DNA from: Methanothermobacter sp. MT-2
GTDB lineage: Archaea > Methanobacteriota > Methanobacteria > Methanobacteriales > DSM-23052
Direction of reading: 5' to 3'
Assembly: GCA_003584625.1 (NCBI GenBank)
Contig: AP017647.1
Location: 62,001 to 126,000, forward strand
DNA: 64,000 nucleotides
Each line of letters opens with the position of its first letter. The first letter of the stretch is position 1. Position numbers and translations under genes: made by a program. The notes beneath the pieces are model-generated. The model saw only the letters and a list, made by a program, of their open reading frames with translations. It was not told the origin of the DNA and did not search any database. Shown here one piece after another: positions 38,745-46,371 of this stretch.

Positions 38745-39394
38745 AATTTCTCAGGAGCTTGAAGCCATCAAATCCGGTTATATTATTGGGCTTATTTTTT
38801 TATTTAGGAGGTTTCATATCCTATTTTTTTATAAAATCTTTCAATTTTGGTTTTTTGACAGGAGATTTTATTGTGTATTTTAAACCCAATCCTATAACCT
38901 GGGATTATCTGAGACTACAATTTATAGATTATCTTGGAGGCACGGCTTTTAATATATTTATCTCAAATATTCTGAGCATATTTTTCTGTATATTATTGGG
39001 CTTTCCAATCGTTAAGGTCATCCTTGTGGATCTTATAGGATTCTCCGGTGCCTTGATGAATGTTTTGATCAGCCGTTTCGGATTTAAGGCTTTGATAATA
39101 TATCTTGGATTAATACATTTGCATCTTGAAATTTTAGGGGCTCTACTTTCAATAGATGCTCTCATAATATTTTATACTTCACTATACCATTCTCTGAAGA
39201 AAGGTTCGGCTGAATTTTTCATCGGGGAATTTAAAACCAAGTTTCTACCATTATTGTTACGTATAATAATCATATTTTTATTCGCGGCGTTCATGGAAGT
39301 ATTCTGGAGCACCTGGTGGGTTTACATTTGGACTCATGGATATATTCCATGGCACAGATTTTATCTTGAAATTTACAATGTGAAATTTTTATAA
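38726..39394 (+). CDS. Integral membrane protein, SpoIIM/DUF95-like
   Basis: 222-aa protein with about five hydrophobic helices (NPVILLGLFFYLGGFISYFF; FNIFISNILSIFFCILLGFP; VILVDLIGFSGALMNVLI; ALIIYLGLIHLHLEILGALL; LLLRIIIIFLFAAFMEVFWS). The His-Leu-His-Leu-Glu-Ile-x-Gly motif in the fourth helix resembles the HGxxEIPAxxxAG motif of SpoIIM/DUF95 proteins, which motivates the tentative family call. Function unknown. ATG 38726 lies inside the UPF0284 gene, indicating co-translation. Its 3' end overlaps convergent uppP by 6 bp. Confidence 0.6.
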
Positions 39395-40222
39395 TAGGCT
39401 TATAATAACAGTTAATCCACCCACTATCCAACAATACAATGAAAACAATACTAGATTTTTTGTTCTTATAAATTTCAGAAAATATTTAATGGCTAGATAA
39501 CCTGAGATTGCAGCCGCAATAAAACCCAAAACAAAACTTTGAGTTTCAAAATGGAATACACCCATTATATCCTTTAATTGGACCAATGAAGCCCCCAATA
39601 TCGCAGGTATGGATAATAGGAAACTGTACCTTGCAATAAATTCCCTTTCAAAACCAAGTGAAAGACCAGTTGCTATAGTTGCCCCTGAACGAGATATCCC
39701 TGGCATTATGGCAAATCCCTGGGCAAACCCAACCAAGAGAACATCAGTCACTCTCATGTTATCAAAGAGTCTTTTCCTGGGAAACCTCCTATATAATATT
39801 TCAGAACCCCAAAGTATGAAACCCGTGACAATTAATAACGATCCAACCGCGAGCAGATTATTGAAAAGACCCTCAAAAAAGTCCTTGAAAAAAACACCCA
39901 TCAAACCCGCGGGGACACTCCCAATTATCAGGAACCAAGACAATCTCTTGATAGGCTCATTCTCAATCTCTTCCCTAAAAATTCCCCTGGGAATATCTAG
40001 TAGACTAGAAAAAAAGCCTCTGAGAATATCCATCACTTCGACTCGAAAATAGCCTATAACACCAACGAGAGTGGCTATATGAAGAAGAGTGTCAAATGCA
40101 AGATCTGAATAATCTAAACCAATAAGATATGGTACAATTACAAGATGAGCAGAGCTACTTATAGGCAGAAACTCTGTAGCACCTTGAACTACCCCTAAGA
40201 TTATCGCTTGTATAGCATCCAA
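39389..40222 (-). CDS. uppP: Undecaprenyl/polyprenyl-diphosphatase (UppP/BacA family)
   Basis: Polytopic membrane phosphatase recycling polyprenyl diphosphate carriers, used here probably for pseudomurein or glycan synthesis. About 277 aa with GVVQGATEFLPISSSAHLVI near the N-terminus, LAFDTLLHIATLVGVIGYFR, and GFAQGFAIMPGISRSGATIA near residue 165, the two family signatures. TTG 40222 is chosen: GAGGTGA lies before it at standard spacing, while ATG 40249 precedes that site. Its 3' end overlaps the membrane protein gene on the other strand. Confidence 0.92.
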   Translation of the reverse strand: MDAIQAIILGVVQGATEFLPISSSAHLVIVPYLIGLDYSDLAFDTLLHIATLVGVIGYFRVEVMDILRGFFSSLLDIPRGIFREEIENEPIKRLSWFLIIGSVPAGLMGVFFKDFFEGLFNNLLAVGSLLIVTGFILWGSEILYRRFPRKRLFDNMRVTDVLLVGFAQGFAIMPGISRSGATIATGLSLGFEREFIARYSFLLSIPAILGASLVQLKDIMGVFHFETQSFVLGFIAAAISGYLAIKYFLKFIRTKNLVLFSLYCWIVGGLTVIISLL

Positions 40223-40277
40223 TGAACTCACCTCACAAAAAAATTGCATAATTTGGGGGGGGTTTCACGCCAAAATT

Positions 40278-41198
40278 CTAATCGATGTATCTTAACCATT
40301 CAAAGCGGTCATCTACTTCAGCCCTTAAAATTTTAAAGAAACTTTCTTGGAGTTTCTCCGTCAAAGGACCTCTTCTCCCATCCCCAATCTTTATACCATC
40401 AACCGATCGTATAGGTGTTATCTCAGCCGCTGTTCCAGTGAAGAACAGTTCATCGGCCAAATATAACATCTCACGCGGTATTCTTTCTTCCCTCACACCA
40501 ATACCCATTTCCTTAGCCAATCTAATAACTGAATCCCTTGTTATCCCTGGCAGCAGCGAAGATGATACTGGGGGCGTGTAAAGTTCACCGTCTTTTATGA
40601 TGAAAATGTTCTCACCACTACCTTCACTTACCATCCCATCATAATCAAGCATTATACCCTCGTCATAGCCATGTTTTATGGCTTCCATCTTTACTAACTG
40701 CGAATTCAAGTAATTTCCACCAGCTTTAGCCATATTTGGGAGGGTGTTCGGAGCCATACGCCTCCATGTGGAAACTCCAACATCAACACCTTCCTCTAAT
40801 GCTTTCTGTCCAAGGTAACTACCCCATTCCCATGCTGCGATCACAACTTCCACAGGACAGTTAAGGGGGTTGACACCAAGCTCATTATAACCACGAAAAA
40901 CAACTGGTCTTATATAACATTCCTTAAGCTTGTTAATTTTGACCGTTTCAACCACAGCTTCACATATTTCTTCTTCACTATAGGGTATTTCCATCATGTA
41001 TATCTTAGCAGAATCAAATAATCTTCTAATATGGTCTTCTAAGCGGAAAATGGCAGATCCTTCACGGTTCTTATAGCATCTGATTCCTTCAAAAACACTT
41101 GATCCATAGTGTATCACATGTGAAAGAACATGTACCTTTGCTTTATCCCAATCTACAAATTGACTGTTGAACCATATCTTCCCTTCATTAGATAACAT
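40278..41198 (-). CDS. ilvE: Branched-chain amino acid aminotransferase
   Basis: PLP class IV transaminase for Leu, Ile and Val. 306 aa with [20 protein letters not shown] near residue 33, [31 protein letters not shown], the Schiff-base region [20 protein letters not shown] near residue 160, [20 protein letters not shown] and [18 protein letters not shown] near residue 218. ATG 41198 is preceded by AGGTAGAGG. It completes the leucine route encoded by leuCDB at the start of the window, but sits 35 kb away and is read in the opposite direction. Confidence 0.94.
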   Translation of the reverse strand: MLSNEGKIWFNSQFVDWDKAKVHVLSHVIHYGSSVFEGIRCYKNREGSAIFRLEDHIRRLFDSAKIYMMEIPYSEEEICEAVVETVKINKLKECYIRPVVFRGYNELGVNPLNCPVEVVIAAWEWGSYLGQKALEEGVDVGVSTWRRMAPNTLPNMAKAGGNYLNSQLVKMEAIKHGYDEGIMLDYDGMVSEGSGENIFIIKDGELYTPPVSSSLLPGITRDSVIRLAKEMGIGVREERIPREMLYLADELFFTGTAAEITPIRSVDGIKIGDGRRGPLTEKLQESFFKILRAEVDDRFEWLRYID

Positions 41199-41269
41199 GA
41201 AAATAACCTCTACCTATTTAATTGGATTGGTTAGATATATAGCATCGATGGTATATTTTAAGGGGAAAG

Positions 41270-41280
41270 TTTATATAAAT
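41270..41280 (+). promoter_or_regulatory. TATA box of the tRNA-Val gene
   Basis: The block GTTTATATAAA (about 41270-41280) is a near-consensus archaeal TATA element. It lies about 30 bases before the mature 5' end of the tRNA at 41307, giving a transcript start a few bases upstream of the tRNA. This spacing is typical for stable RNA genes. Confidence 0.65.
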
Positions 41281-41306
41281 TAAACATAGATTTTATAGCT
41301 TGATGA

Positions 41307-41379
41307 GGGCCGGTGGTCTAGGGGTTAGGATACCTCGCTTACAACGAGGTGATCGCGAGTTCGAATCTCGCCCGGCCCA
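41307..41379 (+). tRNA. tRNA-Val (anticodon TAC)
   Basis: A 73-nt cloverleaf. Acceptor stem GGGCCGG (41307-41313) pairs with CCGGCCC (41372-41378), discriminator A 41379. The anticodon arm CCTCG-CTTACAA-CGAGG gives anticodon TAC, which reads GUA and other Val codons. The T arm CGCGAGTTCGAATCTCGC has the invariant GTTCGAATC loop. CCA is not encoded (CTCC follows). No intron is seen. It lies between ilvE and the surface protein gene. Confidence 0.96.
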
Positions 41380-41501
41380 CTCCTTACCTTTTTCTTATTT
41401 TTCCCGGAAAAGATAAAGGGTATATACTATGAGATATAAAAATTGTATTCAGATAAGGGGACATCTCTAGTTTCCTTATACTAAACTTGGGGGGGTGAAA
41501 A

Positions 41502-42143
41502 ATGATGAGGAAAATCGCACCATTACTTGCACTGATTGTTTTGGTTTCCATGATTGGCGCTGGGGCAGTTACGGCACAAGAAGATGACGTTGATCAAACG
41601 GGTGAATCTGATCTTGAAGTAAATGTCACATTAACAGATTCTGAGGGCAACCCTATTGATAATGCCACGGTTGGTGATGAAGTCGTTGGCGTGGTTGAAG
41701 CAGCAAATCTTGGTCCTGATGATGCAACAGGAGTGGGTGTTGAACTTTGGGAAGAAGGCTTCGGAAACCCTGCTGTGGAAAACATTGTAAACTGGTGGTC
41801 AGTTTCATGGGATGGTATCAACTGGATTGACTATGATCCTTCCTTTGACCCAGTAGATGGTATATGGTATATTGGTAACATGCCAGTCTATGACATTTAC
41901 GCACTCAAAATCGGTTTAACGGCAAAAACAGTAGGATACGGCATCCTTGGCGCATGGATAGACGGCGACCAACCCGACCCAGACCCAACAAACAATGAAG
42001 ACGAATACGTCATCGACATTATAGGACCAGTCACACCAAGCGCCGAGAAAGTTCCAATGCAACCTACAGGAGCACCATTAGCACTCGCAACACTCTCAGT
42101 ACTCATGACACTCGGCGGCCTAATAATACCAAAAATAAAATAA
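41502..42143 (+). CDS. Secreted surface protein with tripartite C-terminal anchor
   Basis: 213 aa. A signal peptide (MMRKIAPLLALIVLVSMIG, cleavage likely after AVTAQ near residue 26) leads into an acidic domain like CARDB/DUF11 repeats (DNATVGDEVVGVVEAANLGP, GPDDATGVGVELW). The C-terminus has MQPTGAPLA, a hydrophobic helix and a short basic tail (PKIK), the layout of surface adhesin-like proteins in Methanobacteriales. Leader: TATA box ATATAAAAA at about 41434-41442, then an ATAAGG/CCTTAT stem, and GGGGGGGTGAAAA before ATG 41502. This strong ribosome binding site suggests high expression. The ligand is unknown. Confidence 0.75.
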   Translation: MMRKIAPLLALIVLVSMIGAGAVTAQEDDVDQTGESDLEVNVTLTDSEGNPIDNATVGDEVVGVVEAANLGPDDATGVGVELWEEGFGNPAVENIVNWWSVSWDGINWIDYDPSFDPVDGIWYIGNMPVYDIYALKIGLTAKTVGYGILGAWIDGDQPDPDPTNNEDEYVIDIIGPVTPSAEKVPMQPTGAPLALATLSVLMTLGGLIIPKIK

Positions 42144-42280
42144 ACCCGCTAAAATTTTTAGTCAAGATTTAACACTATTTTTTATTTTTTTGTGGGATGT
42201 TTCTAGGATTTTAGGGCCCATGTTATTTGTTGTGGCTGTTACAATCAACATCTTATCTAAGATTGGGGTCCCCGAATCTA

Positions 42281-43009
42281 TCATATTTTCATGGTTCCGA
42301 GGTATTTGTGTTTTTCTAACTTTGGTGGGTTTTCATAAATTTCAAATTTGGGCTTATAGTTGTGGTGTTCCAATGATATTTTAAGGTGCGCGAGGGCTAT
42401 GCCCATATCAATTGGGTTCCATTTTTCAATGAATCCTGCTTTTAATATGTTGGAGATTCGCTGATATGCGTGTATCATGTTCTTTTCCCCTTTGAAGTAC
42501 CATGGTTGGTTATTTGCTGCTGATGGTGCGAGGCGTACAGCTTCTAGTATTTCATCCATGCCTTCAATGTCTGTTATCTCATGGAGTGATTTTCTTTTAA
42601 ATTCGGCATATTTTCTGTATAATGGTTCAGCTGGTTCCCCGAAAGCTAATAATATGATAAATTCAAGTTTGGAGGTGATATGAGGTTTTGGTTTGGGTAT
42701 GCCTTGCCAGCAACTCCCAATACCCATACTTGAAAGTTTAAGATCCATCTGTTGCATCATGAACCCAATATTAGTCTTTGATATTCTGTTTTTTTCAGAA
42801 AAGGCAGCGATATAATGGGGTGCAGGTCGTTGAATAAAAGTTCTAACATCATCCTTTGATATTATCTGGAATTCTGTTTCAAAGTCCTTAATGAGTGGTT
42901 CGAGTGAATCTAATAGATTATAGACTTCTTCAATTTTTTCCTTTTTTAGGGGACCCTTGTATTTTCTTATAGATTTCCTTTTGAAAATAAATGGGTAAAG
43001 GTTTTTCAT
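42281..43009 (-). CDS. Nitroreductase-family flavoprotein
   Basis: FMN-dependent oxidoreductase fold, about 242 aa. FKRKSIRKYKGPLKKEKIEE at the N-terminus is the nitroreductase start pattern; MDLKLSSMGIGSCWQGIPKP near residue 115 and ILEAVRLAPSAANNQPWYFK near residue 165 are FMN-binding segments, and NPIDMGIALAHLKISLEHH is near the end. This arrangement, with the APSAANNQPW motif in the second half, fits the tandem or circularly arranged archaeal nitroreductases (TM-type). The substrate is unknown. ATG 43009 follows AGGTGCTAAGG. Confidence 0.8.
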   Translation of the reverse strand: MKNLYPFIFKRKSIRKYKGPLKKEKIEEVYNLLDSLEPLIKDFETEFQIISKDDVRTFIQRPAPHYIAAFSEKNRISKTNIGFMMQQMDLKLSSMGIGSCWQGIPKPKPHITSKLEFIILLAFGEPAEPLYRKYAEFKRKSLHEITDIEGMDEILEAVRLAPSAANNQPWYFKGEKNMIHAYQRISNILKAGFIEKWNPIDMGIALAHLKISLEHHNYKPKFEIYENPPKLEKHKYLGTMKI

Positions 43010-43103
43010 CCTTAGCACCTGCTAGAAACCCTCATATCTGGGAGTAAAAAAAGGGGCTTCTCACCACCTTTAATTTTATAAAATGATGATAGATACCTAT
43101 CAT

Positions 43104-43180
43104 GGGGAGGATCCTCTTATGGCACTCCCCTTTGTGTGTGGGGACGGCTGCATAGGAATCATAGAAGAGGGCTTTTTTGT
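43104..43180 (+). ncRNA. Candidate small RNA with its own TATA box and T-run
   Basis: TTTATAAA at 43075-43082 is a good TATA box; its expected start point, about 25 bases on, falls at GGGGAG (43104-43109). This pairs with CTCCCC (43125-43130). A second pairing, CCTCTT (43113-43118) with AAGAGG (43165-43170), closes a larger domain and is followed by GCTTTTTTG (43171-43179), a terminator-like T-run. The whole is G+C-rich relative to its surroundings. The two pairings are mutually incompatible in part, so a switch is conceivable. No known RNA family is recognised. Confidence 0.4.
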
Positions 43181-43184
43181 TGAG

Positions 43185-43275
43185 TTGCCTTGGAGTGTGT
43201 GGGGTCACTGGAGAGGATGAGATGGCCTGGAAGTCCCATTCCAGTTAAGATGGGAGGCTTATTTGACTCATTATG
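43185..43275 (+). mobile_element. Possible second IS605-like right-end remnant
   Basis: The layout GAAG-stem-loop-GG..TTTGAC (stem TCCCAT 43234-43239 / ATGGGA 43250-43255) parallels the GAAG-hairpin-GG.TCAC layout at 15107-15134. A reading frame across it ends in a Trp/Pro/Gly/Ser-rich tail (MRWPGSPIPVKMGG) of the kind that follows TnpB zinc-finger domains. There is no transposase gene. An alternative hairpin, CTGGAA (43227-43232) / TTCCAG (43239-43244), competes with the first. The evidence is thin. Confidence 0.25.
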
Positions 43276-43320
43276 GGGGTTTTTCTGTTCTAAAAATTAT
43301 CTAAAGTGTGTTGGTTTCTT

Positions 43321-43734
43321 TCATGTTATTTTTTTGCTTCCTGGTTTTGGTTTTAGTGAGTATATTTCTTCTATTTCTACTAGTAGGGCTGCTTGTGGTT
43401 TTATTTTTTCTCCGAATCTTTCTTTCACCATCTTTTTGGTTTCTTTGAAGTGTTCGCCTTCTTTTATTATTTGGCCTGTTCCTTTTATCATGTACCCATC
43501 ATAGTATACTGCTGATCCTATGGCGACTTTTGAGCCTTTTTCTATGTTTTTCATGGTTTTGCTGGCGAAGTTTATGGCAACGAGTAACTTGTCGTTATCA
43601 ATGACTTTCACGAAGCATACAGGGGCTAGGTGTGGGTTTTCTTCGTCGACTGTCGCGATCCAGATTAGTGGCTTTTCTTTATTGCAGGATTCGTTGTTTA
43701 ACATTTCTTGGGCTTCTTCTGGTAATTTAACCAT
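43321..43734 (-). CDS. Pyridoxamine 5'-phosphate oxidase-like FMN-binding protein
   Basis: 137-aa split-barrel flavoprotein. KPLIWIATVDEENPHLAPVC near residue 20 and DKLLVAINFASKTMKNIEKG near residue 48 are the usual beta-barrel and FMN phosphate-contact segments, and YYDGYMIKGTGQIIKEGEHF follows. Such small proteins bind FMN or F420 and act as oxidoreductases on unknown substrates. ATG 43734 follows GGTGACATT. It is preceded by an unrelated minus-strand gene and followed by the structured intergenic tract. Confidence 0.8.
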   Translation of the reverse strand: MVKLPEEAQEMLNNESCNKEKPLIWIATVDEENPHLAPVCFVKVIDNDKLLVAINFASKTMKNIEKGSKVAIGSAVYYDGYMIKGTGQIIKEGEHFKETKKMVKERFGEKIKPQAALLVEIEEIYSLKPKPGSKKIT

Positions 43735-43837
43735 AATGTCACCCCCAAACTTTTTTTTGTCTATGTGATAATATGGGGGGATCCTTTTACTTATCTCTTT
43801 CCTTTACCAGAAAATGATGGTGGAATATTTTTTTTGT

Positions 43838-44824
43838 TTATATGAATTTTTCGCACAATCTTAAAGCGTTTTGCATGTCATCTTTTAGATTGGGGGATTT
43901 GAGTTTCTTTATATATTTTTTGGCTTTTTTCACCCGTTTAATAGATGAGGCGTTTAATATTTCTGGGATTAGTATCTTTTTCATGTTCTCTATAAGTTTT
44001 TTCTCGTCCATCTTTGTAATGCAGCCTATTTTCTCAAGTTCTTTGTCCAATTTGGTCTGGTTTAATTCGTCTTTCAGGTAACTTATCAGTTTTTCCCTGC
44101 AGATGATAAGATCTGATATTTTCACAATCCCAACACTTTTCTTCATTGGGGTAGATAATAATCCTGCGAAGGAATAAGGGTAGGTTATATGTGATCTGAG
44201 GAGTCCTGAGAGATCATCTTTTTGGTCTTCGCTCATCTTCTTGAAAAATAATGGCACATTAATGGTCCTGTTCATACCCAATCTCCCAAGAGCCTCTAGT
44301 ATACCATAAGCTAGGATTTTTTGGTCTTTTAGCTTTGTTTTGGAAATATAGGATGCGACTTTTATAAGCGACCTGTTGGAGTGTATTATCCCAAGCGGCT
44401 CATAGAAGAATGCTAGTAGTTCTGCTCTCTGTTCTCTTGAAATATAATTTCGGGCCTCATATGCTATTTTCTTGTAATCCATGGAATACCATTTTTTATC
44501 ATCGAGTATATGGGCGATTTCATGGGTTATAACAGCCTTTTTTGACTCTGAACTAGGAAATATGTCAAAGGGTATTATCCTGTTGGGTGTTGAGAATTCT
44601 ATTATTGTTATGGTGCCTCCTATGCTACGATAGACTCTGATTCCTATGGGATATTTGGAAACATGCCAAATTAGTGGGTTATATTCAAGGTAGATTTCCT
44701 GTTTAAAATTAAGGTCATTTAGCACCTGGTCTAATGCGTTTTCCCATTTTCTTTTAATTTTTGCTATTAGGTTTTCATCAACACCTTCAACAGCCAGAGC
44801 CGCGCGTTCAGATATACTTAACAT
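43838..44824 (-). CDS. HEIAH-motif protein, possible IrrE/ImmA-like metallopeptidase
   Basis: 328 aa with no family I can name with certainty. Near residue 98 is VITHEIAHILDD, a zinc HExxH motif, and about 35 residues later REQRAELLAFFYEPLGI, which fits the third-ligand pattern (E-x-x-A-x-x-F) of ImmA/IrrE peptidases. The C-terminal half is helical and charged, ending in a lysine-rich stretch. No signal peptide is seen, so it acts in the cytosol. ATG 44824 starts 2 bp after the VOC gene stop, indicating a two-gene operon. A target repressor, as in ImmA/ImmR pairs, is not evident nearby. Confidence 0.6.
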   Translation of the reverse strand: MLSISERAALAVEGVDENLIAKIKRKWENALDQVLNDLNFKQEIYLEYNPLIWHVSKYPIGIRVYRSIGGTITIIEFSTPNRIIPFDIFPSSESKKAVITHEIAHILDDKKWYSMDYKKIAYEARNYISREQRAELLAFFYEPLGIIHSNRSLIKVASYISKTKLKDQKILAYGILEALGRLGMNRTINVPLFFKKMSEDQKDDLSGLLRSHITYPYSFAGLLSTPMKKSVGIVKISDLIICREKLISYLKDELNQTKLDKELEKIGCITKMDEKKLIENMKKILIPEILNASSIKRVKKAKKYIKKLKSPNLKDDMQNALRLCEKFI

Positions 44825-44826
44825 CG

Positions 44827-45177
44827 TTAATTATGTTGGATTAGTGCTATTCGCGCCCCATTTGGATCTTCTATAAATGCTAGAAGTCCGACTGTTATTG
44901 GAGTCGGCTCCATTATGACTTTAGCACCCTTAGATTTAAGTTTTTTAATCGTATTTTCTAGGTCTTGAACGTCCATTCCTATGGAGAATAATCCTGGTTT
45001 ATCCACTGGATTTTTAATGAGTTCTACCATGGTTTCTCCTTCACCCTTCAATAGTGTGATTCTTCCATTTGGTCCAAGATCGTATTCGCTGTCTATTTTA
45101 AATCCCATCACTTTAGTGTAAAAGTTAATTGACTCTTCCATATCCTCAACTATTATCGTGGCATATTTAATCTTCAT
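44827..45177 (-). CDS. Glyoxalase/VOC-superfamily protein
   Basis: 116 aa with the paired beta-alpha-beta-beta-beta modules of the vicinal oxygen chelate fold: [20 protein letters not shown] at the start, [18 protein letters not shown] in the middle, and [19 protein letters not shown] near the end, the second half carrying the usual metal-ligand Glu region. Many such single-domain proteins are annotated as lactoylglutathione lyase-like without known substrate. ATG 45177 follows GGTGATAAAAT. It is translationally linked to the HEIAH protein downstream. Confidence 0.8.
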   Translation of the reverse strand: MKIKYATIIVEDMEESINFYTKVMGFKIDSEYDLGPNGRITLLKGEGETMVELIKNPVDKPGLFSIGMDVQDLENTIKKLKSKGAKVIMEPTPITVGLLAFIEDPNGARIALIQHN

Positions 45178-45268
45178 ATTTTATCACCAGGAACCCTAAG
45201 AAAATTCTTTGAATTTAATCAAACACTAATTCTTTTATTTATAGTTAAGCGAGTAAAAAACTTTTTTC

Positions 45269-45294
45269 TTTCACCTTTAACCACAAAGGTGAAA
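45269..45294 (-). terminator. Hairpin between two minus-strand genes
   Basis: Perfect 10-bp arms TTTCACCTTT (45269-45278) and AAAGGTGAAA (45285-45294) with a 6-base loop. On the minus strand the stem is followed by GAAAAAAGTTTTTT. It lies after the stop of the membrane protein gene (45357) and before the VOC gene start (45177), so it could terminate the first transcript. A protein-binding palindrome for the VOC promoter is the alternative. Confidence 0.45.
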
Positions 45295-45356
45295 TTGTGT
45301 CTTAATGGGATTCAGATAATTACTAGGGGATTAAGAATTTCGTGTGAAAAGAAGGT

Positions 45357-46280
45357 CTAAGAAGTTTTCATTCCCTTTGCAAAAATGATGAATATTATGA
45401 TGATGATAATTGCTAATATTGGTGTTATTGATGCTCCCTTGGGTTTTTCTTGGAGGCTTTCATTTCCCAAAAATTTTTTATTGGGTACTGTTGGTATTTT
45501 TTCACCGGGTATTTCGTGTCCTAGAAATTTTATATCATCTGGAGAGCCGGTGGCGCCTTCTAATAGTTTCCCCCCGTCGAATGAAGCCCATACTTTCACG
45601 TCTCCCTGATTATATTCATAGGTGATGATGTCTCTTCTATGCAACCCATAAGGGTCTGTGGCCGTGATTTTAAGGGCGGCTTTTAATGGGTCCTTGTCAA
45701 TCTCTTTGAAATTTCCTTGCTCATAATATCTAGGATTGTTATTTATTTTGACATATTCCCCATTTTTTATCTTGAATATCTTGGTTTTATTAGCCCTTAC
45801 TCTTTTATCATAGACTGCTAGTCCTACTTCCTTTTCAGGTGATTGGATGATGAAAAATCCCCACGTGTTTTCTTTTAAGATGTTATTTGCTTGTTCTATA
45901 TCCTTTTCTTCGATCTTATTTTTAGATATTATCTCACTTCCAAGTTTTTCCAGTTCTTTGTTTATACTTGGATCGTCTTTTCCCCCAATGCCGATTATCC
46001 AGCCTTCTTCTGTTATGATAAGATGTGTGAAGTATCCGCCCTCTTTTTTATATTGATGTATTGCGTCTTGGCCATTGAATTTCGTCCTTTCTATTATTAT
46101 ATCTGCGGGGTATTTGGCATCTCTTCTATATGATATGATTTCATGGTTATCTCCAAGACAAACCATGACAAGACAACAATCCCCTGGAATGCTATGAGAC
46201 CCTGAGGATGCTAATACTGTTAAAAACGAGAATATTAAGATAATTAGCATGATCCATGGATATTTTTCTTTTCTGAACAT
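45357..46280 (-). CDS. Membrane-anchored protein of unknown function with two end helices
   Basis: About 307 aa from ATG 46280 (322 from ATG 46325). An N-terminal helix (WIMLIILIFSFLTVLASSG) and a C-terminal helix (ITPILAIIIIIIFIIFAKG) enclose a domain with DCCLVMVCLGDNHEIISYRR, TEEGWIIGIGGKDD, NTWGFFIIQSPEKEVGLAVY and ITATDPYGLHRRDIITYEYN. The domain is probably extracytoplasmic. The strand-like pattern and conserved-looking WGF motif suggest an enzyme or ligand-binding fold, but I do not recognise it. The TATA box around 46335-46345 lies too close to ATG 46325, which is why 46280 is preferred. Confidence 0.6.
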   Translation of the reverse strand: MFRKEKYPWIMLIILIFSFLTVLASSGSHSIPGDCCLVMVCLGDNHEIISYRRDAKYPADIIIERTKFNGQDAIHQYKKEGGYFTHLIITEEGWIIGIGGKDDPSINKELEKLGSEIISKNKIEEKDIEQANNILKENTWGFFIIQSPEKEVGLAVYDKRVRANKTKIFKIKNGEYVKINNNPRYYEQGNFKEIDKDPLKAALKITATDPYGLHRRDIITYEYNQGDVKVWASFDGGKLLEGATGSPDDIKFLGHEIPGEKIPTVPNKKFLGNESLQEKPKGASITPILAIIIIIIFIIFAKGMKTS

Positions 46281-46371
46281 TCCTATGAAAGAATTTACTC
46301 TCCTTTTTATCCTCTGCACACACATAATATAATATTATAAACAAAATGATATAATGTTGGGGGTTGGAACC

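Larger units (their letters stand above)
43010..43320. other. Intergenic tract with structured elements
   Basis: No protein gene is credible in these 311 bases. The segment holds a candidate small RNA with promoter and T-run (43104-43180) and, after it, a hairpin-containing block (about 43185-43275) that resembles the IS605 right-end-like block near 15000-15134. Both are listed separately. The flanking genes are read on the minus strand, so these elements are not part of a coding transcript on the plus strand. Confidence 0.5.
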
